This document shows, one piece after another, positions 1 to 8,919 of a stretch of DNA of 64,000 bases (positions are counted from its first letter, which is position 1; every line of letters begins with the position of its first letter). A program made the position numbers and the translations under genes. The DNA comes from Enterococcus_D entomosocium (GTDB lineage Bacteria > Bacillota > Bacilli > Lactobacillales > Enterococcaceae), in NCBI RefSeq assembly GCF_030441895.1, contig NZ_JARJAS010000006.1, one strand, 5' to 3'. Under the pieces are notes generated by a model that was not told the DNA's origin, searched no databases, and was given only the letters and a program-made list of their open reading frames with translations.

Positions 1-1799
1 TTCACCGCTAAGACCGCCTGTTGCGCATACAATATCCGATCTTCTCGAATCATCGAACCCGATTCATCGATGCGCAAAGCAAGAGCTAAGGAAGGCTGTT
101 CATGAGGTGGATTCTTCTTGTCAAAGGTCCGGAAATCTTGATACGCAACCTTGCTGGCATCAAAGCGTGTGCCGCTGTACTTACCTTTACTGTATGCCGA
201 AGCTTGTTCATTTTCCAATACTTCTTGGGTTTGCTTGATCAATGACTCTACGATCGGCAGCAACGGCTGCAAACGCTGTTGGGCTTCAGTCGCTTTTTCT
301 AAATCGACGGGTGGTCGATGAACGATCAGCCCTTCTTTGACATGGATTGATTCTTTCAATGCTTGTCGTGCTGTCTTTGATGCCGTGGTTTTCTTTTCTT
401 TCTCCTGGGTTTCATACGCTTCGATCGACAAAGAATGAGCAGCAGGAGCTGCCTCTTGTGCCTCACTCCCAGCTTTTGCTTGGCCATCATGACTATTGCG
501 TTCCAGTTCTTCTGAAAACGTCGCCTCAGTTGCTGCGCTTTTCGCTTCTTGTTTGTCAGAATCACTGGTTTCCATCGTTTCCGCCTCAGTTTCTTGATTG
601 GGGGTCTCAAGGACTTGTTCATTTTTTAGGACGGGCGTACCTTCTTCCACTACATTGCGCTGGTCCGCCTCTTCGCTGCTGATTCGACGCCCTTTGATTT
701 GTTCTTTAAAGGCATTTAGTGGTTGTCCAGAAAACAAAAGTCGCAGTTGCGCCAATAACCCTGAAGCTTCTAGTGCCTGTTGTAAAAGAGAAAGCTCATT
801 TGGATCGGTGGTGATTTTGTATAGCACTTTGCTATCAATTGCAGTAAAAGGATCTTGTCCTTGTTTGACTGCATTTAGCCAATAAAAATAGGAACGCATG
901 CCCGCCACCCCTTTGATGGCATTGGCTTTGGCGGTCACGTCTAGCAAGCGTATGATCTCAGCCATTTTCTCCGCAGTCGTTTTGTCTGGATAATTGGTTT
1001 TGGCAATGCCTCGCTGCACCATGACTGCCAGCTCAGGTAAATCCATTTTTTCAGCATGCTGCATCCGGTCTCGCAAGGATTCGTTCAAGGGGCGGTTGCC
1101 TTGGTAATTCCGATTCGTTGTGATGATCACCACACAGTCAGGGTGTCGTCGGACGAAGCCAGTCGGGATATTCAGCATTCCATTTTGTTCAAGGGCCGAG
1201 TTTAGTGCCACTAGTACCGAAGCATCACGAATGACCGTTGGCTCTTGAATCTCAAGCAAGTAGCCTTTTTCCAGCGCCCGTACGATTTCGGAGGGATAAA
1301 ATTTGTATTGAATCGTAGGTTGTTGATCACTGGTTTCGATTCGTTCGATCAGTTCTGCAAATTTCGCCCGTGCCCGCTCACGAGTCAGGGAAAAATGCCG
1401 CTGGATCAACCCCAAAACATCTTCAAAACAATCACTTTGATAAATCGCATCCAGCAAGTCCTTGTCCTCTTCTTGGTCGGTGTTGATCACTGGTAATAAA
1501 GCACCAAACACATCTGACTTATCCATATCCGCAAAGCAGGTGATTTTGGTGTAGGGCAGTTGCAGGTCGGCAGAAAGTGCCTTTGCCAACTGGGTCTTGC
1601 CGGAACCAGCATCGCCTTCCAGCAACACATTGAAAATCTTCATCTCTGGATCCGCCCAATTCAACGCGATCTCTGAAGCGATTCGTAGTTCTTCAGCACT
1701 GGTCTGATGACTTTGTGGTTTTTTCCAAATCATGGTTTGTTCTAATTTGCTAAAAGCGCGTCCTTTCGTTACGACAAAAGACGGTTGATTTTGTGTCAT
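1..1799 (-). CDS. MoxR-like AAA ATPase fused to a VWA domain (partial, runs off left edge)
   Basis: The frame is open from an ATG at 1799 to the window edge, giving 599 N-terminal residues. A Walker A motif (GDAGSGKT, about residues 62-69) begins an AAA domain of the dynein-related/MoxR class. A glutamate- and lysine-rich linker follows. Near the edge, about residue 575, the sequence ID-ESGSM has the D-x-S-x-S metal-site motif that opens a von Willebrand A domain. Such ATPase/VWA pairs usually act as chaperones that insert metals or remodel partner proteins; here both parts are on one polypeptide. It lies 18 bp downstream of the 1818-2297 gene and is probably cotranscribed with it. The substrate is unknown and the C-terminus is not visible. 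Confidence 0.85.
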   Translation of the reverse strand, partial: MTQNQPSFVVTKGRAFSKLEQTMIWKKPQSHQTSAEELRIASEIALNWADPEMKIFNVLLEGDAGSGKTQLAKALSADLQLPYTKITCFADMDKSDVFGALLPVINTDQEEDKDLLDAIYQSDCFEDVLGLIQRHFSLTRERARAKFAELIERIETSDQQPTIQYKFYPSEIVRALEKGYLLEIQEPTVIRDASVLVALNSALEQNGMLNIPTGFVRRHPDCVVIITTNRNYQGNRPLNESLRDRMQHAEKMDLPELAVMVQRGIAKTNYPDKTTAEKMAEIIRLLDVTAKANAIKGVAGMRSYFYWLNAVKQGQDPFTAIDSKVLYKITTDPNELSLLQQALEASGLLAQLRLLFSGQPLNAFKEQIKGRRISSEEADQRNVVEEGTPVLKNEQVLETPNQETEAETMETSDSDKQEAKSAATEATFSEELERNSHDGQAKAGSEAQEAAPAAHSLSIEAYETQEKEKKTTASKTARQALKESIHVKEGLIVHRPPVDLEKATEAQQRLQPLLPIVESLIKQTQEVLENEQASAYSKGKYSGTRFDASKVAYQDFRTFDKKNPPHEQPSLALALRIDESGSMIREDRILYAQQAVLAV

Positions 1800-1817
1800 G
1801 GCAATCTGCTCCTTTTC

Positions 1818-2297
1818 TTAATAACCTAGCTCATCTAAAAGCCGCTTTAGGATTTTGAAGCGTTCGCCGTATAGCTCGCCATCTTTTTGCAAGGAATCAT
1901 AAAAAAGTAGAATGTCTTCATCGATCTTAGGATTTTCGGTGTCTACTTCAACGGTCATACGATTTCCTTGTAAGCCAATGATCTCGATCAACGGATTTTC
2001 AGGATCGTAAAACTTTTCATGGCGATAAGCCTCTTGAAAATACAAACTGGATTGCGCCACTAAGATTGCTAGATCTAAGATTCTAGTGAGCGGTAGTTCT
2101 TCTGACTGACGAGACCATTTTTCACCTGTGTGGCGCCAAACCTTGCCTGAGATATCGACTTTTCCCCGGTCGTTCCATTGTGCCAATCCGAGGGAAAGGC
2201 CTTTTGCATCCGTATGTAACGCATTTTTTCCGTCAACAGTATCATAGTCTTCCACTTTAATGACGGGCTTATGTTTCAAGTTTTCTGGTATTTTCAT
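1818..2297 (-). CDS. Uncharacterised 159-residue protein, partner of the AAA-VWA gene
   Basis: Soluble, acidic protein with no signal peptide or membrane segment. It resembles the DUF6530 group from memory, but I cannot verify that. An in-frame GTG at 2306 exists, but the ribosome binding site AAGGAG sits nine bases before the ATG at 2297, which I take as the start. It is first in a two-gene unit with the AAA-VWA gene and may be its substrate or adaptor (inference from context only). A consensus promoter and a palindrome lie just upstream. Confidence 0.75.
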   Translation of the reverse strand: MKIPENLKHKPVIKVEDYDTVDGKNALHTDAKGLSLGLAQWNDRGKVDISGKVWRHTGEKWSRQSEELPLTRILDLAILVAQSSLYFQEAYRHEKFYDPENPLIEIIGLQGNRMTVEVDTENPKIDEDILLFYDSLQKDGELYGERFKILKRLLDELGY

Positions 2298-2314
2298 TGT
2301 TCTCACTCCTTGTT

Positions 2315-2335
2315 TAGTAAATTACTAATTTACTA
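2315..2335. promoter_or_regulatory. Perfect 9-bp inverted repeat, operator candidate
   Basis: Arms TAGTAAATT and AATTTACTA flank a 3-base centre. The palindrome covers roughly +3 to +23 of the transcript predicted from the promoter at 2345-2373, between the start point and the ribosome binding site of the 1818-2297 gene. That is a typical place for a repressor to bind. No regulator gene adjoins it, so the binding protein is unknown. Confidence 0.5.
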
Positions 2336-2344
2336 GATAGAGTA

Positions 2345-2373
2345 AGTATAATGAGGAAGCTAGTTTGGGACAA
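2345..2373 (-). promoter_or_regulatory. Sigma-A promoter of the AAA-VWA unit
   Basis: On the minus strand, TTGTCC (2368-2373) and TATACT (2345-2350) are separated by 17 bp. The start point would fall near 2338. Confidence 0.7.
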
Positions 2374-2414
2374 GCAAAAGGTCTTTTCTAGTAGCTAGGG
2401 ACAGATGTCTATAG

Positions 2415-2470
2415 AAAAAGCACTTGATAAGAAGTATCTAAAAACAAACGCTCTTAAAAAGTGCTTTTTT
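2415..2470. terminator. Bidirectional terminator
   Basis: AAAAAGCACTT (2415-2425) pairs with AAGTGCTTTTT (2459-2469) across a long loop, giving U-runs in both directions. It follows the TfoX-C gene on the minus strand. Confidence 0.55.
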
Positions 2471-2486
2471 AAGACGCATTACTTCA

Positions 2487-2744
2487 CTAGCTCAATTGAT
2501 TGAAAAAAAGGCGCAATTCTTGCTTTCTCTGACTTGCAAGTTGGGCTTTGGGAATGCCTTGGATCGCCCCTTCAATACCATAGAGCATATGGAGGCAAGC
2601 GCCCGCATCACATTGTTGGCGGATCGTCACAAAAATGGCTTCGGCCGTTTTTGTGCGCAATTGTTCAGGGGTACTGATGCCGATACGAACCAGGTGATCC
2701 GCTAAAACTTGGCCTACATTTGGTAACTTTTGCAGTTCATTCAT
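2487..2744 (-). CDS. TfoX C-terminal domain protein
   Basis: An 85-residue protein that consists only of the helical TfoX/Sxy C-terminal domain: L-PNVG--LA--L---GI-T-EQL at the start, then -CDAGACLHMLYGIEGAI-GIPK. The N-terminal TfoX domain of proteobacterial competence regulators is absent, so a competence role should not be assumed. AAGGAG precedes the ATG at 2744; a longer in-frame start at 2771 lacks such a site. The start overlaps the end of the upstream acetyltransferase by 8 bp, so the two are translationally coupled. Confidence 0.85.
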   Translation of the reverse strand: MNELQKLPNVGQVLADHLVRIGISTPEQLRTKTAEAIFVTIRQQCDAGACLHMLYGIEGAIQGIPKAQLASQRKQELRLFFNQLS

Positions 2745-3279
2745 AGGTTTCTCCTTTTTGATTGTTGTCATCCTGCCCGTCTTCCTCTTGACGAATCAAC
2801 GCATAGAGTTTCATATCGAACATCTGCTGGTTTTTCTCCGCATGCTTTCGCAAAACGCCTTCTAATGTAAAACCTGCCTTTTCCAACACACGACAAGAGG
2901 AATGATTCTTCGCAAAAGATTCAGCAGAAATACGAACGATAGTTGAAGTAGTAAATATATAGTCACATAGTTGTTGAACGGCTTGTGTCATCAAACCTTT
3001 TCCCCAGTACTCTTGTGCAATAGAGTAGCCAATCTCAGCCGTTCTATAATGGATATTTTCTTTGCGAACAGCACGGATACTGCCGACTGCTCGGTCATCC
3101 ACAGTGATTGCAAAGGCAAATTCTGCTTCTTCCACAGATCGAATATAGGCTTGTGCATCTGCGACCGTATACGGGAATGGCAACCCCTCCCGTAAATAAT
3201 CGTGGATGGATTGATTATTTAACGCATGGGCTAAATCTTGCGCATCGCTCATTTGCCACCTTCTTAAGGAACACTTCAT
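2737..3279 (-). CDS. GNAT family N-acetyltransferase (RimJ/RimL-like)
   Basis: A 180-residue protein of the Acetyltransf_3 type. It has the fold's markers in order: an N-terminal substrate-side region ending in the acidic segment EEAEFAF, strand plus EIGYSI-QEYWGKGLMT-A (the acetyl-CoA loop, about residues 86-103), and the N-SS-RVLEKAGF-LEG signature (about residues 125-140). This family acetylates ribosomal protein N-termini or small amines; the substrate is not predictable. AAAGGAGG precedes the ATG at 3279. The downstream TfoX-C gene overlaps it. Confidence 0.9.
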   Translation of the reverse strand: MKCSLRRWQMSDAQDLAHALNNQSIHDYLREGLPFPYTVADAQAYIRSVEEAEFAFAITVDDRAVGSIRAVRKENIHYRTAEIGYSIAQEYWGKGLMTQAVQQLCDYIFTTSTIVRISAESFAKNHSSCRVLEKAGFTLEGVLRKHAEKNQQMFDMKLYALIRQEEDGQDDNNQKGETYE

Positions 3280-3364
3280 AGCAATTCCTCCTTTGCCAGT
3301 CCTTCATTTTGATCCTATTGTACGAGTTTGTGTGATTTTTTACAAGCGAATCTCAAAAAAGCAG

Positions 3365-3403
3365 AAAAAAGAACCAGCTAGACGAACGTCTAACTGATTC
3401 TTA
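3365..3403 (-). terminator. Terminator after the degV-family gene
   Basis: On the minus strand, an imperfect stem (AGAATCAGTTAGACG with CGTCTAGCTGGTTCT) is followed by TTTTTT. Confidence 0.8.
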
Positions 3404-3456
3404 CATACATTGTCTTGAGGAGATAATGGCGTGAATAAACATAGAAAAAATAAAAA

Positions 3457-4305
3457 TTATTGCGCTGAAATAGCGATGCCAATGGCTTTTTCCCCTAAAT
3501 GCGTGCCGATAACTGGTCCGAAGTGACCAATCTCAATTTCTGCATTTGGGTATTTCGCTTGTAGCTTCGCTTTTTCTTCTTTCGCTACTTCTAAATTATT
3601 GGCGTGGATTACATAAAATTTAACAGGCAATGCGATTTCTTGCTCCCGTTGACCAATGATATCTTCCGCGCGATTGAATGCTTTTTTGCTGGAACGAATG
3701 CGCTCGTAAAGCACAATTTTTCCTTGATCAAAGGTCAAAATCGGTTTGATTTTTAATAATCCGCCAATCAAGGCTGCTCCATTGGTTAAGCGACCGCCAC
3801 GAACCAAGTTATTCAAGTCGTCAACGATCAAATAGGCATAGGTATTGTCTCTGATAGTGTCCAGATGGGAAATGATCTCTTCTACGGTTTTGCCTTGACT
3901 TGACAGATCAAGAGCGGTTTCTACCATGTGCCCCATCGGCATACTTGTGATTTTCGAATCGTAAGGAATGATTTGAACGCCTTCGATTTCATCGGTAATT
4001 CCATAAAGCGTTCCGATAAATCCAGAGATACCGCTTGATAAGTGGATACTAATGATCGTGTCGTAACCGCGATCTTTCAATGACTCATATAAGGCTAACA
4101 CTTCTCCTAATACCGGTTGAGAAGTGGTTGGGAATTCTTTGCTGTTTTTCAACAAAGCGTAATACTCATCAGCTTCAATGTCGATGCCCTCATTGTAGAC
4201 TTTTCCATCTAAAATAACAGGGATCGGTATGATAAACAAATCTTCATGGTTTTTGATCCGTTCCGGCAGATAAGCTGTACTGTCAGTAACAACGGCTAAT
4301 TTCAT
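3457..4305 (-). CDS. DegV family fatty acid-binding protein
   Basis: A 282-residue DegV (FakB-type) protein. The N-terminal VTDSTA-LP motif (about residues 5-12) and the SSGISG loop (about 89-94) line the fatty-acid pocket in this family. FakB proteins present a fatty acid to the kinase FakA, so exogenous fatty acids enter phospholipids as acyl-phosphate. No fakA lies nearby. The frame extends to a TTG at 4326, but GAGG lies about eight bases before the ATG at 4305, which is the likely start. Single-gene unit with its own terminator. Confidence 0.9.
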   Translation of the reverse strand: MKLAVVTDSTAYLPERIKNHEDLFIIPIPVILDGKVYNEGIDIEADEYYALLKNSKEFPTTSQPVLGEVLALYESLKDRGYDTIISIHLSSGISGFIGTLYGITDEIEGVQIIPYDSKITSMPMGHMVETALDLSSQGKTVEEIISHLDTIRDNTYAYLIVDDLNNLVRGGRLTNGAALIGGLLKIKPILTFDQGKIVLYERIRSSKKAFNRAEDIIGQREQEIALPVKFYVIHANNLEVAKEEKAKLQAKYPNAEIEIGHFGPVIGTHLGEKAIGIAISAQ

Positions 4306-4398
4306 TCTTTTTCCTCGTTTCAACAAATTTCAAACGTCATTAATAATATAGCATAAATTTACTTACTTTCAAATGGTTTTCAGAACTTTTCATTCTGC

Positions 4399-5673
4399 TT
4401 ACTCATTAAGAAAATTCCTGATCGCTTGTTGATTGGTTTCAAGATTGACGACTAACACACTTCCGGCACTCGCACTTGAACCGTATTGCCAAGAGTCAGC
4501 GACTGGGACAGTCAAGCTGTCGACTCCTCCCGCCCCTCGAGCAATCGAGAAGGTATTTTTTAATAGGAAAGACATTGGCAGGTTGGTGGAAGCATAGCCT
4601 AAGACTTTTCCAGCTGCATAAGGCAATTTTAAAATAGCTAAAGGATTTTTCATTTCGCTAAAGATCGCATCCATTACTTGCTGCTGTCGTCTTACACGAC
4701 CGAAGTCACCTTCTTCGTCCATCCGAAAGCGTGCGTATTGCAACAGCTCAAGCCCATTCATTTGTTGTTGCCCTTGCTTGATGGCAACTTCAAGATTTTT
4801 ACTCATATCTTTTTCCGCGTTGATAGCAACGCCTGAGGGAAACAATGTGTCGATCACTTTTTCAAAGGAACGAAAGTCAACTTTTGCATAATAGTTGGTT
4901 TCTAGCCCGAAGTTCTCCGCTAACGTTTGTCTAACCAAATCAGCACCACCAAAGGCATAAGCCGCATTGATCTTGTTTTCGCCATAACCGGGAATCGTAA
5001 CTAAAGTATCCCGCATAAAGGAAAGTAGCTTCGGTTGCTTACTGGGACCATCTAATTGCAAAACCATAATAGTGTCTGCTCGTCCAGCTTCTCCTTCACG
5101 ACTATCACTACCAATGAGCAATATATTCCGAGCACCATTTGCAGCGGCCGTACCATTAAAGGTCTCTTCATCAGTCGTAGCAAAAGCAGCGTCACTTCTT
5201 GCGACTTGCTGACCGACAAGAAACGCAATCAATGAATAGGCAAAAAGCACCAATAGTACCCGAACCACAATACGCAGAACTGGGTGCTTCCGCTTTTTCT
5301 TTTGTTTGGGTTGCTTGGTCTTCTTAAGCTTTGACGGTTTTTGTTTGCTTTGTTCCTGGCTTTGATGCATCGCAGGCCTCTGAGCAGATAGCGGAGGGAT
5401 CGCGCTTTTTCGTCCCTCAGATTTTATTGCTCCTACTTGTGACTGTTCTCGAGAACTTTGAGCCGCACGAGAGTCGCTTGCCCTAGGATGCTCGGTGTTT
5501 TGATAAGGAATGTCTCCTAATCGCTCATCAGCAGAAGAAGTAGAATCACTCGGTCTGACGCGCTGGTTTCTTCTTTTGGCTTCTCGACGGGCAAAGATAC
5601 TTTCTTTGGCTGCCTGACTGGATTCCTTTTCTAGCCGTTCATGCAGTTTTTTATTTTTTTCCATCCTGCTCAT
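4399..5673 (-). CDS. psr: LytR-CpsA-Psr (LCP) family cell-wall ligase, Psr-like
   Basis: A 424-residue type II membrane protein. Residues 1-130 form a long, charged and probably disordered cytoplasmic tail that ends in a lysine-rich stretch. One membrane helix follows (about 131-153), then an extracellular LCP domain from about 182 (NILLIGSDSR, RADTIMVLQ, and RFR-D-EGDFGR-RRQQ). The conserved Asp and Arg residues of the pyrophosphate pocket are visible. LCP enzymes transfer undecaprenyl-linked anionic glycopolymers to peptidoglycan. It follows the aro operon as psr does in enterococci, but a terminator at 5693-5750 separates them. GGAGG precedes the ATG. Confidence 0.88.
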   Translation of the reverse strand: MSRMEKNKKLHERLEKESSQAAKESIFARREAKRRNQRVRPSDSTSSADERLGDIPYQNTEHPRASDSRAAQSSREQSQVGAIKSEGRKSAIPPLSAQRPAMHQSQEQSKQKPSKLKKTKQPKQKKKRKHPVLRIVVRVLLVLFAYSLIAFLVGQQVARSDAAFATTDEETFNGTAAANGARNILLIGSDSREGEAGRADTIMVLQLDGPSKQPKLLSFMRDTLVTIPGYGENKINAAYAFGGADLVRQTLAENFGLETNYYAKVDFRSFEKVIDTLFPSGVAINAEKDMSKNLEVAIKQGQQQMNGLELLQYARFRMDEEGDFGRVRRQQQVMDAIFSEMKNPLAILKLPYAAGKVLGYASTNLPMSFLLKNTFSIARGAGGVDSLTVPVADSWQYGSSASAGSVLVVNLETNQQAIRNFLNE

Positions 5674-5692
5674 TGCTTCTGATCCTCCAACT

Positions 5693-5750
5693 AAAAAATA
5701 GCTCTCTGTCTATAAGGATACCCTAGACCTTATAGAAAGAAAGCTATTTT
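5693..5750 (-). terminator. Terminator at the end of the aro operon
   Basis: A long imperfect hairpin, AAAATAGCT-TCT-TCTATAAGG with CCTTATAGA-AGA-AGCTATTTT, with its U-run toward the psr-like gene. It closes the transcript after the 5790-6260 gene. Confidence 0.85.
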
Positions 5751-5789
5751 CTGAAATTTTAACCTTTTTCTAGGAAATTTCTTCATATT

Positions 5790-6260
5790 TTACCTTAGAT
5801 GCTTTGATGCACCTTGTCGTATGCTCACAAATCCTGCTTGCTCATAAAATGATTTCACTTGGTTTGCCGACCAAAAGTTTAGTGAGAGATCATCGAAGCC
5901 TTTTTCCAGCGCAACGTTTTCAGCAAATGCCAACAATTGTTTTCCAATATGCATCCCTTGGTACCGAGGGTCAACAGCGATCGCTGCAATTTCCAGCCAC
6001 TTTCGTTCATGCATCATCGCATTTTGTGGCAAACAGACCTCTTGAAGATGCACAAAGCCACAAGGCTGGTCCGCCAACCAAGCGATAAAAAAGTGGTGGC
6101 TTGGCTCTTGCAGCTGCTGTGTGATTGCTTGTTCAAATCTTGACTGATCAAAGGGCTTAAAAATCGTTGGGTACCATTGATGGTGCTGTGTTTGGATCTC
6201 TTTATGAAACGTTGCTAAAAGGGTTTCATCTTGGCTAAATTTTATTTTGACTTGAGTCAT
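5790..6260 (-). CDS. GNAT family N-acetyltransferase, last gene of the aro operon
   Basis: A 156-residue acetyltransferase. W-EIAAIAVDPRYQGMHIGKQLL-FAE (about residues 88-112) is the acetyl-CoA-binding loop, and NQVKSFYEQAGF (about 132-143) is the C-terminal GNAT signature. The start overlaps the 3' end of pheA by 26 bp, so it shares the aro transcript. Nothing in the sequence links it to aromatic metabolism, and its substrate is unknown. Confidence 0.85.
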   Translation of the reverse strand: MTQVKIKFSQDETLLATFHKEIQTQHHQWYPTIFKPFDQSRFEQAITQQLQEPSHHFFIAWLADQPCGFVHLQEVCLPQNAMMHERKWLEIAAIAVDPRYQGMHIGKQLLAFAENVALEKGFDDLSLNFWSANQVKSFYEQAGFVSIRQGASKHLR

Positions 6261-7116
6261 TTTTTGTCACTTCCTCAACAACATTTACGGAATACACGCC
6301 GAGAAGATGGACTTGACCACCCAACAACTGAATCTCTTCAAAAGCATTTACAATCAGTTGCCACGGCTTGTCCATCACCAGATCGATCACGAAAAAGTAT
6401 TCCCCTAAGGTGGTTTTTGAAGGCCGCGATTCAATTTTGCTTAAATCAATTTCTCGCCAGCCAAAGGTTGCTAAGATTTTGTGCAAGATCCCCGGTCGGT
6501 TTGCTGGGAGCGTCACAAAAATCGTTGCTTTCTCAGCAGTCTGCTCTGGTAACTGGGTGTTTGCTGCTTTCTTCGTCAAAACCCAAAAACGGGTTTGATT
6601 AAAGGCAACATCTTGAATATTGGTTTCTTTGATCGTTAATTGATAGGCCAATGCCGCTTCTTTGGAAGCAATCGCCGCAACTGCTTCTTCTGGATGTTTT
6701 GCTACGTAGGCTGCTGCAGTCGTTGTGGAAGCAACCGCCTCAACAGTAGCTCCAGCAAATCGGGCTTCGATGAAGTCGGCACATTGCGCTAAGGCTTGCG
6801 GATGAGAAATAATCTTAGTGATGGGACGGTTGTCTTTTGATGTTTGCTGAGAAACTAACAATTGATGATTGATCGGTAAAATAACTTCCTGTTCGATGCT
6901 CAACTGATTTTGACGAAAGAGCGTATCAATCGTGGCATGAACAGACCCTTCTAATGAGTTCTCGTTCGGAACGACCGCGCGATCGATCACGCCGTTAGCT
7001 AGCGCTTGAATACAAAGCGGAATCGATCCATAGGGGATACAGGTATTTTCCGGATAAGCTTCTTGCGCAGCTATATGCGTAAAGGAACTTTTCGGTCCTA
7101 AATAACCAATCTTCAT
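6235..7116 (-). CDS. pheA: Prephenate dehydratase
   Basis: Converts prephenate to phenylpyruvate, the committed step to Phe. Residues 1-185 form the PDT domain (YLGPKSSFTH- at the N-terminus, NQTRFWVL with the catalytic TRF motif near 175). The C-terminal ACT domain (about 200-280) has the NRPGILHKIL and ESRPSKTTLGEYFFVID motifs that bind Phe for feedback inhibition. There is no chorismate mutase domain. A GTG at 7125 is possible, but the ATG at 7116, one base after the aroK stop, gives the usual N-terminus and implies coupled translation. Confidence 0.95.
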   Translation of the reverse strand: MKIGYLGPKSSFTHIAAQEAYPENTCIPYGSIPLCIQALANGVIDRAVVPNENSLEGSVHATIDTLFRQNQLSIEQEVILPINHQLLVSQQTSKDNRPITKIISHPQALAQCADFIEARFAGATVEAVASTTTAAAYVAKHPEEAVAAIASKEAALAYQLTIKETNIQDVAFNQTRFWVLTKKAANTQLPEQTAEKATIFVTLPANRPGILHKILATFGWREIDLSKIESRPSKTTLGEYFFVIDLVMDKPWQLIVNAFEEIQLLGGQVHLLGVYSVNVVEEVTKNDSSQNKI

Positions 7117-7117
7117 T

Positions 7118-7624
7118 TTATGCACCCGCTTTGATCAAAATTTCCTGTACGATTTCTTCTGGTGCTTTGTTCGTCGTTTCAACGATCAATGAAGCAGTTT
7201 CTTCATAAAGAGGGATCCGAGGACGGTAAACAGCCAATATTTCTTCTGGTGATTTTGAGACGACTAAGGGACGAATGCTGCCATTATCCGCCTTTAAGCG
7301 ATGAATCAGCTCCTCGGGATCTGTTTTTAAATACACGACGAGCGGCATCTCTTTTAAAAGTTGACGATTTTCTTCTTTTAATACGATGCCCCCACCAGTG
7401 GAAATAATTTGTTCCTTTGCCAAAGTTTTAGCTAAAATATCCGTTTCGATTTTGCGAAAGGCTTCCTCACCGTGTTGGTCGAAAAATTCTTGAATGGTCA
7501 TGCCGATCTCAGCAACGATCAAGTCATCAAAATCCACATGAGACTGTTTCGTTTCTTCAGCCAAAAGACGACCAATCGTGGTTTTTCCAGCACCCATAAA
7601 TCCAATTAATATCACTTTTTTCAC
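7118..7624 (-). CDS. aroK: Shikimate kinase
   Basis: Phosphorylates shikimate at the 3-hydroxyl with ATP. The 168-residue protein has the P-loop GFMGAGKTT (about residues 8-16), the shikimate-binding D-D (about 32-34), the STGGGIV loop (about 75-81) and the lid arginine in IRPL. It starts with GTG inside the aroA stop region (GTGA, 4-bp overlap), indicating translational coupling. Confidence 0.96.
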   Translation of the reverse strand: MKKVILIGFMGAGKTTIGRLLAEETKQSHVDFDDLIVAEIGMTIQEFFDQHGEEAFRKIETDILAKTLAKEQIISTGGGIVLKEENRQLLKEMPLVVYLKTDPEELIHRLKADNGSIRPLVVSKSPEEILAVYRPRIPLYEETASLIVETTNKAPEEIVQEILIKAGA

Positions 7625-8910
7625 TCGCTGTTTCCTCCTTTAGCCAAACGTGCGACATCCTCAAAAAAATCAGGATAAGAAACTGCTACGGCTTCGGCTT
7701 TTTCTAATTCTACCTCTTCATCTGTCAATAAGGCGGCAATTTGCAGCATCATGCCGATGCGATGGTCCCCCCGACTTGACACACGTCCGCCATGCAAAGG
7801 GGTTGGACCGTTGATGATCAACCCGTCCTCGGTGGGAGTGATGTCCGCTCCAAGTTTTGTCAACTCTTCGGCAGTTGCATCAATTCGGTTGGTTTCTTTT
7901 ACTTTTAGTTCTTCCGCATCTTTGATCACCGTTTTGCCATGAGCCTGCGTGGCTAACAACGCAATGATCGGCAATTCATCGATCAAACGTGGGATAATAT
8001 CGCCAGCGATGGTCACTGCCTGCAAGGTAGAACTTCGAACGGTAAGGTCAGCTGATTGATTCTGATCGTCTTGATTAGAAAAAGCAATTGAAGCACCCAT
8101 CTCCTCTAGTACGTCAAGAATTCCTGTACGAGTGGGGTTGATCCCGACATTTTTTAAAACGATCTCACTTTCTGGCATAATCGCGCCGGCTGTTAGGAAA
8201 AAAGCAGCGGAGGAAATATCACCAGGAACAATTACTTCTTGTCCTTGGAGTGTTTGAGGTCCCGTCACAGTGATCGTTTTGCCTTGTGTTGTAATGACAC
8301 CACCGAATTGACGAATCATTTCTTCGGTATGGTTGCGACTTGTCTCTTTTTCAATAATCGTCGAGGTACCTTGTGCTTGCAATGCCGCAAAAATCAGCGC
8401 CGATTTTACTTGGGCACTTGCTACGGGCATCTGATAATTGATGGGCTGTAAAGAAGCAGTACCATTAACGGTGATCGGTGGGAACTCCGTCTGCTCATGC
8501 CCTCTCACATTGGCACCCATTTCTCTTAATGGCAGCATCACTCGGTTCATCGGACGTTTATTCAAAGAGTTATCGCCGAATAAGGTGGTTGTAAATGGCT
8601 GTCCAGCCAAAATCCCCATCATTAAGCGAATTGTTGTACCAGAATTGCCGATATCAATTGGGTCTTGGGCAGGCTTAAGGCCATTAAAGCCCTGTCCTTC
8701 GATCGTGATCGTCTGACCGTCATCATGGATTGGAACGCCTAATGATTGAAATGCATGAAGGGTGCTATAGCAGTCTTCTCCACGCAAGAAATTACGGACA
8801 ATCGTTGTCCCTTCGGCTAACGCCCCAAACATGATACTACGATGAGAGATTGATTTGTCAGCAGGGACTGCTATCGTCCCTTTTAGATGTGTTGCTTTTT
8901 TTAGTTTCAT
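7621..8910 (-). CDS. aroA: 3-phosphoshikimate 1-carboxyvinyltransferase (EPSP synthase)
   Basis: Joins shikimate-3-phosphate and PEP. The 429-residue protein shows DKSISHRS (about 18-25), NSGTT-R (about 88-94) and LFGD-SL-KRPM (about 110-121) near the N-terminus, and the LKVKETNR motif (about 338-345) plus DHRIGM near the C-terminus. The overall pattern fits the class II enzymes of Gram-positive cocci. AGGAGG precedes the ATG. It lies between tyrA (9-bp gap) and aroK (4-bp overlap). Confidence 0.97.
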   Translation of the reverse strand: MKLKKATHLKGTIAVPADKSISHRSIMFGALAEGTTIVRNFLRGEDCYSTLHAFQSLGVPIHDDGQTITIEGQGFNGLKPAQDPIDIGNSGTTIRLMMGILAGQPFTTTLFGDNSLNKRPMNRVMLPLREMGANVRGHEQTEFPPITVNGTASLQPINYQMPVASAQVKSALIFAALQAQGTSTIIEKETSRNHTEEMIRQFGGVITTQGKTITVTGPQTLQGQEVIVPGDISSAAFFLTAGAIMPESEIVLKNVGINPTRTGILDVLEEMGASIAFSNQDDQNQSADLTVRSSTLQAVTIAGDIIPRLIDELPIIALLATQAHGKTVIKDAEELKVKETNRIDATAEELTKLGADITPTEDGLIINGPTPLHGGRVSSRGDHRIGMMLQIAALLTDEEVELEKAEAVAVSYPDFFEDVARLAKGGNSE

Positions 8911-8919
8911 AACGGCCTC

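Noticed and set aside
347..885. Open frames of 88-111 codons on both strands near the left edge
   Set aside because: They are shadows of the AAA-VWA frame, which is open from 1799 to the edge and holds recognisable domains.
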